From Arthrobacter sp. Hiyo4 (GTDB lineage: Bacteria > Actinomycetota > Actinomycetes > Actinomycetales > Micrococcaceae), in contig AP014718.1 of the NCBI GenBank assembly GCA_002370555.1, forward strand, positions 2,232,001 through 2,296,000: 64,000 nt of DNA. Direction: 5' to 3'. Shown one piece after another: positions 49,391-58,074 of the stretch (its first letter is position 1; every line of letters starts with the position of its first letter). Under the pieces are notes generated by a model. That model was not told the DNA's origin. It saw only the letters and a list, made by a program, of their open reading frames with translations, and did not search any database. A program made the position numbers and the translations under genes.

Positions 49391-50393
49391 TAGAACAGGA
49401 CCCTGGCGAGTCCTTGGCGTGCCTTGGCCACACGGGGGTCGGCCGTGCCCACCACGTCAAAGAGCTCCAGGAGGCGTACGCGGGCAGTCTCTCGTTCCGG
49501 CCGAAGTTCCGGCCGATGAAGCTAACCACGCGGTTCAGCGCGTCCTCCACGTGGCCGCCGGAAACGTCCAGGTCCGCCACGCCCAGCTGGGCGGCCAGAT
49601 TGTCAGGTTCGTTGGCGGCGAGGGTACGCAAGGCTTCCGAGTCCTCGGCGGAGAGCGGCTGGAGCCGGGCCATCAGCTCCACCTGGGCCAGGCCGGCCTT
49701 GGCCTCGGCGTCGGCTGGCATTTCCAGCAGGGCCTGCCGGTAGGCCACGGCGGCGGCCTCATAGTCGCCCGCCTCAATGGCGTCGAACGCGGCCTGGTGC
49801 AGCGGCGGAAGAGGTGCTGGTTCAGTCTCCATGGGCGCACTGCCCCGCCGAGGCTGCCCGTAACCCCATTGGCGGCCGCGACTTTCAGCAGTTCATCCAG
49901 GAGGGGCCGGATCTGGGATTCCTCGGCGCCGCCCTGGAACAGCGGTACGGGCTGGCCCTTGAGGACGGCGACGGCCGTGGGGACGGCCTGGACCTGGAAC
50001 GCCTGTGCCAGCTGCGGGAAGGCTTCGATGTCCGCCGCCCCCAGGACCAGGCGGCCGCCGTAGCTGTTGATGACCCGCTCCAGCGAGTCGAGCATCGCGG
50101 CAGATTCCGGCGAGTACGCGGCCCATAGCGCGAAGACCACCGGAACCTGGGCGGAAAGCTCCACGAGTTCCTGGAAATTGCCTTCGGTGACAGTGACCCG
50201 CAGCGGCGCCGCGCCGTCGTCGGGCGTTACCCACCGGCTTCTGCACTGGCACCTGTATCCCGGAAACAGGCGGATTGCCGGCAGCCGCAGGCGGCGCCTG
50301 GCGCTGTTTCAGGGATGAAAGGTCGACGGCGCCACGCAGGTTAAGCAGGCTGGCAGCGGCTGGAGGGACTGGGCGGGAAGCTGGCGAACTCAT
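49390..50393 (-). CDS. CnoX/YbbN-like thioredoxin-fold protein with TPR repeats, no CXXC; three apparent frameshifts
   Basis: Predicted chaperedoxin of about 335 residues: a thioredoxin-like domain followed by tetratricopeptide repeats. After a Pro/Ala-rich start, the thioredoxin region reads VVFALWAAYSPESAAMLDSL, where the usual WCGPC is replaced by WAAYS, so there is no redox-active cysteine pair; FQVQAVPTAVAVLKGQPV supplies the cis-proline. The TPR part includes AAAVAYRQALLEMPADAEAK. Breaks near 50225, 49835 and 49480 fit single missing bases. The ATG at 50393 is 7 nt from TAGAGT on the minus strand. Its position between nucS and pncB corresponds to Rv1324 of Mycobacterium tuberculosis. 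Confidence 0.85.
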
Positions 50394-50400
50394 GCTTTCC

Positions 50401-50406
50401 ACTCTA
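50401..50406 (-). promoter_or_regulatory. Leaderless -10 element of the CnoX-like gene
   Basis: TAGAGT on the minus strand, 7 nt before the ATG at 50393, which selects that ATG over GTG codons at 50402 and 50411. Confidence 0.62.
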
Positions 50407-50458
50407 GCCACTCCGGCCGCTGCCGGGGTACTGCATCTGGGACTGGACCCTGCGGGCC

Positions 50459-52162
50459 CTATTTGAAGCTTGCTCCCACCAGCCCGCGCGTCGCAGCCAC
50501 CAGCTTCATGGGATCCGTAGAACCTGCCGGCGGAACGTAGACCGCCATCGATTCAGCAAAGTTCAGGACCATGCCGGTGGTGGTTTCCTTGCCGCCTGCG
50601 AGCGCGGCGGCGTCGTCGCCGATGGTGAGCTTGTCACCGGAGGCTTTGGGCGTGCCATCAAAGCCGAAGTTGATCCGGCCCAGTACGAGCGCCCCGCCGT
50701 CGGCCGTCCGGAACACCACGGTGCTTTCCGGCACTACCTTGTGGGTGAAGGAGAAGTTGCCGTTTTCGCCGGACTTGACTACCTCGGCCTGGTAGGAGAG
50801 TGTGTCGGCGATGTACGGCGAGGATGCGCCCTCCACCAGCTTGTCCTTGAAGCTCGACTCTGAATTCGTCAGGCGGTCGGCCAGCCCGGCCAGGGCTTCT
50901 TCGCCGCTGTACAGCAGGCCGGACTTATCGTTGGCGGCCAGCGTGTCGGTGCCGTTCCGGCCGATGGCGGGGAACGTGGTTCCCGGCTGCAGCGGGGTGG
51001 TCTCGGTCAGCTTGTAGTTCTCCCGCGGGGAGGGCTGGACCAGGGTGAGCAGCTGCGGGACGACGTTGCCGTCACCCTGCGTAACGGCGAGGACTGAACG
51101 CGGCCAGGTGCGGTCGCTGGTGACCACCGTGGTGAGGAGCTTCGTGGAACGGACGGGCATCCGGGCTTCATAAGTGCCCACCTGGGAACGGATTTTGTAG
51201 TTCTGGGTACGGACCTCAAGCTCCGTCCCGGCTACGCGCTCTGCGAGCTTGGCTGCGTCCTTTGCGGCGTCACCGGCGTCGGCGGTGCTGGAGACCTGCT
51301 CCAGGATCCTGCGGAACTGGGCGTCCAGGAGGACCGGCGCGGCCGCCTGGGCGGCCTCCGGCGATGCTGATCCGGGAGCCGGCGCGGGCGTGGTGGCAGC
51401 GTTCGCAGCAACACCCGTTCCGGCCACGACAAGGGCGGTCACTGCGGCGGTGACCATGCCGCCGGACACCATGCCGAGCCGTGAGGCGGACCTTGCCTCG
51501 GCCTTGGCCCGGGCGCGCCGGGCGAACAGGCTTCCTGTGCCGTTGCCTTCGCCGTCCCGCTTGCGTGCGGACAGGACCACCAGCGCAATGCCGGCGAGGA
51601 TCAGCAGGCCGCCAATCACCATGAGCGGGATGGCCCACGGGGTGGAGGTGTCATTCGGGAACGTCATGGAGATCGACGACGGTGCGGGCTTGGTGCCGTC
51701 GGACGCCAGCAGCAGTGACCATTCGCCGTCAGCGGGCGGCGTCCACGAGTACTCCATTTCACCGCTCGCGTTCTCAGTGGAAACCCAGAGATCGGATCCG
51801 GACGGATTAGGCGCCGTGGCGTCGCCGTCGGCGTGCTCAACCTGCAGGGATTTGTTGTCCTCGGAAACCCCGGTGATGGTGTTGTGGGCCGTCGGGCCCA
51901 CCCAGGCGTCCACGTCGTCAGGCCGGCCGGCCGCGAGCATGAAGTTGCCGTCGCCTTCGATCTTGATCTTCACCGTTCCGCCCTGCGCGGTGCGCAGGTT
52001 CTGGTCGATGACGGTCAGTGGCGCCTCCGCGGCATCTGCCGGGGCGGAAGCCGTAAAGGTCTCGGAGGGAGCCCAGATTGTCTTCTGGCCAATACCGGCC
52101 AGAAGTGTCAGGAGGCCGAGCAGCACGAGTGCAACTGCAGTCTTGAAGCGCAAAGGAAACAC
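50459..52162 (-). CDS. Conserved actinobacterial membrane protein of unknown function
   Basis: Intact 567-residue protein that I do not recognise beyond being a conserved actinobacterial type. An N-terminal helix FKTAVALVLLGLLTLLAGIG precedes an exported domain of about 160 residues that looks beta-rich (DLWVSTENASGEMEYSWTPP). A second helix IPLMVIGGLLILAGIALVV, a short basic linker with ARRARAKAEAR, and a third helix near residue 230 follow. The C-terminal 300 residues form a second extracellular domain with Ser/Thr and Ala-rich parts, perhaps ligand-binding. No enzymatic motif was found. The GTG at 52162 is the best start. Two overlapping inverted repeats lie just upstream. Confidence 0.72.
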   Translation of the reverse strand: MFPLRFKTAVALVLLGLLTLLAGIGQKTIWAPSETFTASAPADAAEAPLTVIDQNLRTAQGGTVKIKIEGDGNFMLAAGRPDDVDAWVGPTAHNTITGVSEDNKSLQVEHADGDATAPNPSGSDLWVSTENASGEMEYSWTPPADGEWSLLLASDGTKPAPSSISMTFPNDTSTPWAIPLMVIGGLLILAGIALVVLSARKRDGEGNGTGSLFARRARAKAEARSASRLGMVSGGMVTAAVTALVVAGTGVAANAATTPAPAPGSASPEAAQAAAPVLLDAQFRRILEQVSSTADAGDAAKDAAKLAERVAGTELEVRTQNYKIRSQVGTYEARMPVRSTKLLTTVVTSDRTWPRSVLAVTQGDGNVVPQLLTLVQPSPRENYKLTETTPLQPGTTFPAIGRNGTDTLAANDKSGLLYSGEEALAGLADRLTNSESSFKDKLVEGASSPYIADTLSYQAEVVKSGENGNFSFTHKVVPESTVVFRTADGGALVLGRINFGFDGTPKASGDKLTIGDDAAALAGGKETTTGMVLNFAESMAVYVPPAGSTDPMKLVAATRGLVGASFK

Positions 52163-52178
52163 CTATCATTCGCGGGGT

Positions 52179-52206
52179 TTACTTTCAATAGTAACCGTTT
52201 TGTTAC
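52179..52206. promoter_or_regulatory. Two overlapping N6-spaced inverted repeats upstream of the membrane protein gene
   Basis: TTACT-N6-AGTAA (52179-52194) overlaps GTAAC-N6-GTTAC (52191-52206). Arms of 5 bp with a 6-bp spacer suggest a symmetric regulator site. They lie 17-44 bp from the start of the minus-strand gene. Confidence 0.35.
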
Positions 52207-52367
52207 CAGAACCCCCGTTTGGGCGCCAGCGGGGTCCGGAATCGGCGGCGCCCGGGCGGCCCGGCGGGCGCCCTCGCTCCTGTTGGCAAGGCTGCTGATA
52301 GTGTTTGCGATGATCATCACACCGGCCCGCATATGCGGCGCCACGCACGGAACAGGCCCAGAATCCA

Positions 52368-53685
52368 GTGACTGACAAGACGGAAGAGTCCTCCACGGGA
52401 CACGAAAATCAACCGGCCGCTGGCGCTCTGGAATCCTCGCCGGACACGCCTGCGACGGCGAAGCGACGGGGCTCCGCAGCCTCGGCCCTGGGCCAGCTTG
52501 TGCGGCGCCTGCGCCAGCCGCTGCCGGGCGCCCAGCCCAGGCTCCGGTTTGAGTTCCCGCCGGAAAACAACCACACGGAAGAGCCCACCGCCACCGCCGA
52601 CGACGAGACCGCCGGGACGCCCGAGCAGTTCGGCCGTCCGGGTCCGCGGATGTCCATGCAACATCCCCTCTATATGGGCTTCATGGGCACTGTAGGGGTG
52701 GGTCTTGCCCTGCTGGTCTACTGGATCGGCTCCAACACCACGCAGCTGCTGCTGTGGATTGTGGCTGCCCTGTTCATTGCCCTGGGCCTGGAACCCGTGG
52801 TCGGCTGGCTGGAGAACCGCCGGATTCCCCGCCCGGTCGGCATTCTCCTGGCCGTCCTGGTCCTGGTGTTGGCCGTGGGAGGGTTCTTCGCTACCCTCAT
52901 CCCCACCATCGTGGAACAGGTCACCCAAATTGTGGTGCAGGCACCCACCTGGGTCCGGGACTTCATCGACTCTGAGTTCTTCCGCAACGTGGATGACCAG
53001 TTTGGCGTGCGCGACCGCATCAACGAGGAACTCGACAAGTTCGTCAACAACCCCGAGGCCATGGGCGGGATCTTCGGTGGCGTGGTTGGCTTCGGTTCCA
53101 CCCTGGCCAACGGTCTCTTCGGCACGTTGATCGTCCTGGTCCTGAGCCTCTACTTCCTGGCAGCCCTCCCGGCCATGAAGAAGTGGGGCTACCGGCTGGC
53201 GCCGCGGTCCCGCCGGGCCCGGTTGAGGCCCTCTCCGAGGAGATCACCCGGTCCGTCGGCAACTACGTGATCGGGCAGGCCTGCGTGGCACTGCTCAATG
53301 CCACGTTCGCGTTCATCGTGATGTCCATTGTGGGGTCCCGTTCGCCCTCTTGCTGGCCTTCGTGGTGGCACTACTGGCATTCATCCCCCTGGTGGGCGGC
53401 ATGATCGCCGGCGTTGTGGTCCTGCTGATCGCCTTGACGGTCGGGTGGCAAACGGCCGCCGTCTACGCCATCTGCTACTTCGCCTACCTCCAGTTCGAGG
53501 CCTACTTCATCTCGCCGCGCATCATGCAGAAAGCCGTAGCCGTACCTGGTGCCGTGGCCGTGATTTCCGTGATTGCCGGCGGCAGCCTGCTGGGTGTCCT
53601 GGGCGCGCTGATCGCCATCCCCACAGCAGCCGCCATCCTGCTGCTGGTCAAGGAGATCTACATCGCCCGCCAGGACAAGCACTAG
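52368..53685 (+). CDS. AI-2E family transporter; two apparent frameshifts
   Basis: Polytopic membrane protein of the AI-2E/PerM-like family, about 439 residues. The N-terminal 95 residues are hydrophilic and charged (ESSTGHENQPAAGALESSPD), an extension found in actinobacterial members. The membrane domain has QHPLYMGFMGTVGVGLALLV, LLLWIVAALFIALGLEPVVG and FQAYFISPRI-like QFEAYFISPRIMQKAVAVPG near the end. Breaks near 53220 and 53338 fit one missing base each. The stop TAG lies within CTAG, which is also the target duplicated by the IS1182-family element that begins at the next base. The transported substrate in this family is not settled. Confidence 0.88.
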
Positions 53686-55427
53686 GTGCGTGAGTCGGTA
53701 GTGGTTTGACTGTTCCGTAGGTTCGCACCGCGACGGCTCAAGGGCCAGTCTCCTTTTCCGTGAGAAGGGGCCGGCCTCTTGGCGTTTTCGCGGAAGAAAG
53801 TCCTGGAAGGCTCCTGCGGGGCGCGGTTCGGTGGGGCAGGTTCGGTCCTGGGACCGTCCCCCGGGATGTTCAGGCGGTGGCGGTGCGGTAACTGAAGAGT
53901 TTGAGCAGGTTGTGGCAGCCGGCCATCAGCTTCCATTCCCCGGCTGCCTTCTCCAGCCCGCGCAACAGGACGTGTTTGCCTTGCCGGGTGTTGATTTGTC
54001 CGAAGACCGGTTCCACGATGGCTTTGCGCCGGGCGTAGACCGCCCGGCCTTTCTTCGTTTTCAGTTTCCGGGCCATCCGCTCGGTCGGGGTCGCGTTCGC
54101 CGGGATCCTGCCCCGTGGCGCCTCAGGGACCGGACGCCCGTGTTTCATCCGCCGTGTAGAGATGAAGAACTCGGTGCCGCCACCGGCTTCAAGGTCCCTG
54201 ACGTGCTCCAGGTTGGACGCCGAGCAGTACCCGGCATCGGCGCTCCACTTCGACGGCATGGCGCCCAGGGTGTCCCGGGTGTGCTGGACCATCGGGACCA
54301 GTTGCTGCACGTCCACCGCGGTGTTGTTCAGCTCGGTGGCAACGATGACCTGCTGTTCTTCATCAACGACGGCCTGCCCGGTGTAGCAGTAGTGGTAGGA
54401 ACCGTCCGCGGTCTTCATGATCCTCGCGTCCGGGTCGGTGAAGTTCCGTTGCGCCGTGGGCTTGGGCACGGCCGCGGCCGCGGCGGCATCGCCCTTCCCG
54501 GAAACATCCTCGTCGTCGTCCCGCGGGCTCGGGCCTTCTCCTCGGCCTCACGGCGTGCCTTCTGGGCGGCCTCGGCCTCGATGGAGGCCCGGGCGGTGGC
54601 CATCGCGGCGGCGCGCCGGGACCGGTTGGCCAGCTCGGCGGGCAGTTCATCCCCGCGTTTGCCCGGCCCGAAGCGGGCGTCCTCGGCCGCGTCCACGGTC
54701 TTCGCCTCCGCCATCAGGTCGCTGATCTCATCGGCCAACACCTTCTGCTTCTCCGTCAACCGGGCATAGCTCATGGCCTTGTGCCGGGAAGCGTTGGCCC
54801 GGACCTTCGTCCCGTCCAGTGCGACATGGCCCAACGAGACCATGCCCGCGGCCCGGCAGAGCTCCAGCGCCTGCAGGAACACGTTGGCCAGCGCCGCGAG
54901 GTGACGTTCGCGGAACCGCCCGATCGACCGGAAATCCGGGGCCTGCTGGGCACACAACCAACGGAACGCGACCACATCCATGCACGCTCTTTCCAGTTCC
55001 CGCGAGGAACGAACCCCCACGCAGTACCCGTAGAGCAGAATCCGCAGCATCAGCCGCGGATCATACGGCGGCTGGCCCTTCGCCTTGGCATAGGAAGCAT
55101 AGAACCGGGTCAGATCCAGTTCCCCATCAACGAGTTCGCCAATGAACCGGGCCAAATGGCCCTGCGGCAACCACTCCTCCAGCGACGGCGGGACCAGCAT
55201 CACCGCATCCGGCTCGAAAGCCTTGAACCGCTTCCTGACCCCGCCATTGGCATCCATCGGCACATCGGCCGGGAGCTCGACCCGCTCCACGAGCGACTCA
55301 TCGAACAAACCATCCTGCGCGGAAGAACCGGTAACCATGCCACCGATTCTCCCAGCCACCCCCACCAGGACATGGCTATTCCGTCGGCGTTTTAAGAATC
55401 AGGGCCTGTCATTTCTGACCCACGCAC
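53686..55427. mobile_element. IS1182-family insertion sequence with CTAG target duplication
   Basis: 1742-bp element. The left end starts GTGCGTGAGTCGG and the right end, reverse-complemented, starts GTGCGTGGGTCAG; about 14 of the first 18 bases match, giving imperfect terminal inverted repeats. Both ends are flanked by CTAG (53682-53685 and 55428-55431), read as a 4-bp target duplication. It carries one transposase gene on the minus strand. Removing the element and one CTAG joins the AI-2E stop codon directly to the intergenic DNA before the next gene. Confidence 0.88.
53870..55338 (-). CDS. IS1182-family transposase; one apparent frameshift
   Basis: DDE transposase of about 489 residues. 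The N-terminal region has RFIGELVDGELDLTRFYASY and YDPRLMLRILLYGYCVGVRS, the middle block VALDGTKVRANASRHKAM is diagnostic of the family, and the C-terminal part has SADAGYCSASNLEHVR and KAIVEPVFGQINTRQGKHVL. A break near 54520, within an Arg/Lys/Asp-rich linker, fits one missing base. The ATG at 55338 is the likely start; a few extra codons upstream are possible. The gene is otherwise complete, so the element may be active if the break is a sequencing error. Confidence 0.92.
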
Positions 55428-55453
55428 CTAGAAGTCAACGGTAGCGGCAGCCG

Positions 55454-56254
55454 CTAGGCGGCCGCGGTGGCCACCGGGCCGTTCCACACCTGCGGCAGGC
55501 CTTCGGGTCCGGAGCCCGCTTCCGTCACGTCGTCGACGATTTCATTGAGCACGCGGGAAGCGTATTTCTCCCCCACCCAAAGGTGCTTGGCGCCGTCGAC
55601 GCCTACCACCCGGGCCTGCGGCACCAGGCTGAAGCGTTCAGCGGCGGCCGCGGGCTGGAGGTAGTCGTCATGCTCCGGCACAAGCACGGTGAGCCGCTTG
55701 GCGGAGTCCGCCCAGAGGCGCAGGTGGGCGTCCGTTGCGCGGTGCAGCGGCGGTGACAGCAGGACAGCACCTTCAACCTGGCTCGCCACCGGCTCAACGG
55801 CACCGTACATCAGCGCCAGCTCGGTGCCGAAGGACCAGCCCACCAACCAGCGGTTGGGCAGCTGGCGTTCGACGGCGAAACGCACCGCCGCCTCAACGTC
55901 CTGCCGCTCGCCGATGCCCTCCTCGAAAGAACCTGCGCTGGTTCCCCGCGGCGACTCCGTCCCGCGTGTGTTGAAGCGAAGCACGGCCACGCCGGCCAGC
56001 GCCGGAAGCCGGTAGGACGCCTTGCGGTACACGTGCGAGTCCATAAAACCGCCGTGCGTCGGAAGCGGATGCAGGGTGATCAGCGTCGCGGTGATCTTGC
56101 CGGACTCGGGCAGAGCCAGTTCCCCCACCAGTGTGTGGCCATCCTCCGTGCGGAGCTCGATGTTCTCGCGCCGGGCCGGCAACACTGTTGAGGCGCGGAT
56201 GGGTGCGGGCCCTGTTGGCTGGCTGAATTCGTACGACGCCGGATCAAAAGTCAT
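55454..56254 (-). CDS. Alpha/beta hydrolase (dienelactone-hydrolase-like)
   Basis: Soluble alpha/beta-hydrolase fold protein of 266 residues, intact. The oxyanion region is ATLITLHPLPTHGGFMDSHV, the nucleophile elbow is VGWSFGTELALMYG, an acid lies in LVPEHDDYLQPAAAAERF, and VVGVDGAKHLW ends with the likely catalytic histidine. The block LAGVAVLRFNTRGTESPRG is typical of the group often annotated as alpha/beta superfamily hydrolases of the YP_ type. The ATG at 56254 is 7 nt from TAAGCT on the minus strand. The substrate is unknown. The IS1182 insertion lies just beyond its 3' end. Confidence 0.83.
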   Translation of the reverse strand: MTFDPASYEFSQPTGPAPIRASTVLPARRENIELRTEDGHTLVGELALPESGKITATLITLHPLPTHGGFMDSHVYRKASYRLPALAGVAVLRFNTRGTESPRGTSAGSFEEGIGERQDVEAAVRFAVERQLPNRWLVGWSFGTELALMYGAVEPVASQVEGAVLLSPPLHRATDAHLRLWADSAKRLTVLVPEHDDYLQPAAAAERFSLVPQARVVGVDGAKHLWVGEKYASRVLNEIVDDVTEAGSGPEGLPQVWNGPVATAAA

Positions 56255-56261
56255 GCCTGCC

Positions 56262-56267
56262 AGCTTA
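56262..56267 (-). promoter_or_regulatory. Leaderless -10 element of the alpha/beta hydrolase gene
   Basis: TAAGCT on the minus strand, 7 nt before the ATG at 56254. Confidence 0.6.
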
Positions 56268-56354
56268 GCGACTCCCGCCGTCCGCCAAGCGCAGTGCGCT
56301 GGCTCCTAACCCGGCTTCTCCGGGGCGGAGCCGTTCACCCGGGCTATTGGCGCG

Positions 56355-56711
56355 TCAGCGGTAACGGTACGTCCGGGACAGCCAGCAGTTGGTGTGCCAG
56401 TGGCGGCGCTCCGCCAGGCCTGCGGCCGCACCGAAGATGTGATCGTCCTTCCAGACCACCAGGTGGGCGATGCCGGGGACCACAGCGGTGGAACAGCCGG
56501 GGCAGATGTAGGTCTTTTCCGCGTTCCTGGCGGTCATGGTCCTGACCATCCACTCGCCGTCGGGAGCGCTTTCCCGGCGGGCGATTCCAGCCCGCGCCCG
56601 CTCCAAGTCCAACTCCGGAACGTCACCATTGCCTTTCTTGCCTACCGGCTTTCCGCCAGCAATGCCCGGCTTTCCAGAGGCAGGGCGACGGGGACGGTTG
56701 GAACGCGGCAT
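56355..56711 (-). CDS. Small zinc-ribbon-like conserved protein
   Basis: Conserved actinobacterial protein of 118 residues, intact, function unknown; orthologues are often labelled ATP/GTP-binding, for which I see no motif. The N-terminal 35 residues are basic and Gly/Pro/Lys-rich. The domain contains [20 protein letters not shown] and [10 protein letters not shown], which supply a CxxC, histidines and a further cysteine that could bind one zinc. The ATG at 56711 has GGAGG immediately upstream. It is divergent from nucS, with about 37 bp between the start codons, an arrangement conserved in actinobacteria to my knowledge. Confidence 0.78.
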   Translation of the reverse strand: MPRSNRPRRPASGKPGIAGGKPVGKKGNGDVPELDLERARAGIARRESAPDGEWMVRTMTARNAEKTYICPGCSTAVVPGIAHLVVWKDDHIFGAAAGLAERRHWHTNCWLSRTYRYR

Positions 56712-56735
56712 GCCTCCATTCTGCCCCAGCCCCGG

Positions 56736-56741
56736 TAGTGT
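56736..56741 (+). promoter_or_regulatory. Leaderless -10 element of nucS
   Basis: TAGTGT, 7 nt before the GTG at 56749. It selects this start within a longer open frame. Confidence 0.63.
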
Positions 56742-56748
56742 GTACGGC

Positions 56749-57444
56749 GTGCGACTTGTCATAGCCCGATGTTCAGTTGATTATGTTGGCCGGCTCAAAG
56801 CCCATCTCCCCCTTGCCACTAGGCTCCTGCTGGTCAAGGCCGACGGCTCGGTGCTGGTTCATTCCGACGGCGGCTCCTACAAGCCGCTGAACTGGATGAG
56901 CCCGCCCGCCACCCTGCGGGTGTCCTCGCCGGAGGACATTGACCTGGAGCTTGGCGTCACGGAACAGTGGACCGTCCAGTCCGCCAAGACCGATGACCGC
57001 CTGATCATCAACATCCACGAGCAGCTGCACGAGTCCGCCCACGACCTCGGGGTGGACCCCGGCCTGATCAAGGACGGCGTCGAAGCCGACCTGCAGCGCC
57101 TGCTTGCCGATCAGATCGAGACGCTGGGCTCAGGTTTTTCGCTCATTCGGCGCGAGTACTTCACCGCCATCGGCCCGGTGGACATCCTGGCCCGTGACGC
57201 GAGCGGGGCCACCGTGGCCATCGAGCTGAAGCGGAGGGGCGACATTGACGGCGTGGAGCAGCTCACCCGCTACCTTGAACTCCTGAACCGCGATCCGCTG
57301 CTGGCCCCGGTCCGTGGCATCTTCGCCGCCCAGCAGATCAAGCCGCAGGCCAAGGTGCTGGCCAACGACCGCGGCATCGACTGCATCACGCTGGACTACG
57401 ACGCCATGCGCGGCGTGGACGACAGCGACTCCCGGCTTTTCTGA
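56749..57444 (+). CDS. nucS: Mismatch-specific endonuclease NucS (EndoMS)
   Basis: Key enzyme of the non-canonical mismatch repair used by actinobacteria that lack MutS/MutL; it cuts both strands at mismatches. The protein has 231 residues and is intact. The N-terminal DNA-binding beta domain runs to about residue 110, and the PD-(D/E)XK nuclease core contains Asp145 in GPVDILARD and Glu159/Lys161 in AIELKRRG, with QLTRYLELL following. The GTG at 56749 is supported by TAGTGT 7 nt upstream. It ends DSDSRLF, a short tail that could bind the sliding clamp (inference). It corresponds to Rv1321 in Mycobacterium tuberculosis. Confidence 0.96.
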   Translation: MRLVIARCSVDYVGRLKAHLPLATRLLLVKADGSVLVHSDGGSYKPLNWMSPPATLRVSSPEDIDLELGVTEQWTVQSAKTDDRLIINIHEQLHESAHDLGVDPGLIKDGVEADLQRLLADQIETLGSGFSLIRREYFTAIGPVDILARDASGATVAIELKRRGDIDGVEQLTRYLELLNRDPLLAPVRGIFAAQQIKPQAKVLANDRGIDCITLDYDAMRGVDDSDSRLF

Positions 57445-57525
57445 GGCCCGCCATCCGCTTTTCTGACGCCGGATATCCGCACGGGTGACGCCTTCGGCCC
57501 CCTGACAAGGGGTTTCATCCTTTTT

Positions 57526-57545
57526 ATACGCAAAATTTGCCGTAT
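57526..57545. promoter_or_regulatory. Near-palindrome upstream of the cold-shock gene
   Basis: ATACGCAAAATTTGCCGTAT: arms ATAC-GCAAA and TTTGC-CGTAT with a one-base asymmetry. It lies just upstream of the TTGACC at 57561-57566, a possible -35, with AATTCT 17 bases further on as a weak -10. Confidence 0.4.
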
Positions 57546-57594
57546 TGGCCGTTCAGACCGTTGACCTGACGGAATCGGCGTGAAATTCTTAGAG

Positions 57595-57760
57595 CAGTCT
57601 TTGTGTAGGTGTTTTTTCATGCTCGCAAGACATGTTGCGAGCGTGAAGCTCCTGCAGCGCAGGTTCCCAGGAACGGCATTGAAGGATTCTTCTCGCGGAG
57701 TGACCGAGTCCGGCACGAGGTGTGCCGGACTTAGACAAGTTCCATAATGAGGAGAAATAA
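57595..57760 (+). promoter_or_regulatory. Long hairpin-rich 5' leader of the cold-shock gene
   Basis: About 165 nt between the putative promoter and the start codon hold four consecutive inverted repeats: GCTCGCAA/TTGCGAGC (57621-57642), CCTGC/GCAGG, GTTCC/GGAAC, and the 9-bp GTCCGGCAC/GTGCCGGAC. Long structured leaders control mRNA stability and translation of cold-shock genes in several bacteria. The ribosome site GAGGAG (57749-57754) comes last, 6 nt before the ATG. This accounts for the gene-free stretch 57445-57760 together with the palindrome at 57526. Confidence 0.6.
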
Positions 57761-57964
57761 ATGGCACAGGGAACCGTCAAGTGGTTCAACGCTGAAAAGG
57801 GCTTCGGCTTCATCACCCCGGATGACTCCGATGGCGATGTCTTCGTTCACTACTCGGAAATCCAGACCGGTGGCTTCAAGACCCTCGACGAGAACCAGCG
57901 CGTTCAGTTCGAAATCGGTCAGGGTGCCAAGGGCCCCCAGGCTACCGGCGTAACGCTGGTCTAG
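57761..57964 (+). CDS. cspA: Cold-shock protein (CspA family)
   Basis: Small OB-fold RNA chaperone of 67 residues, intact. RNP1 (KGFGFI) and RNP2 (VFVHY) are perfect, and the start [18 protein letters not shown] is the classical actinobacterial form. It binds single-stranded RNA and prevents unwanted structure, either at low temperature or constitutively. GAGGAG at 57749-57754 precedes the ATG by six bases. The gene has a long structured leader and is followed by a strong intrinsic terminator. Which of the several csp paralogues of the genome this is cannot be said from the window. Confidence 0.97.
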   Translation: MAQGTVKWFNAEKGFGFITPDDSDGDVFVHYSEIQTGGFKTLDENQRVQFEIGQGAKGPQATGVTLV

Positions 57965-58004
57965 TCCCTCGCCCGGCGGCCGCCGTCTGCGTGGCCTCCA
58001 GCGA

Positions 58005-58048
58005 AGAAAAGGTCCCCGGCATCCGTACCGGGGATCTTTTCTTTGTCC
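58005..58048. terminator. Strong bidirectional Rho-independent terminator
   Basis: AAGAAAAGGTCCCCGG and CCGGGGATCTTTTCTT form a stem of about 16 bp with one G-T mismatch and an 8-base loop. A-rich and T-rich flanks on both sides allow it to work for cspA and for the convergent MprF-like gene. Confidence 0.88.
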
Positions 58049-58074
58049 GCAATGTCTTTGGCCACCGTGACTAT

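Noticed and set aside
57499..57512. CCCC-TGACAA-GGGG after nucS as a terminator
   Set aside because: Only a 4-bp stem, though followed by several T. Too weak to annotate.
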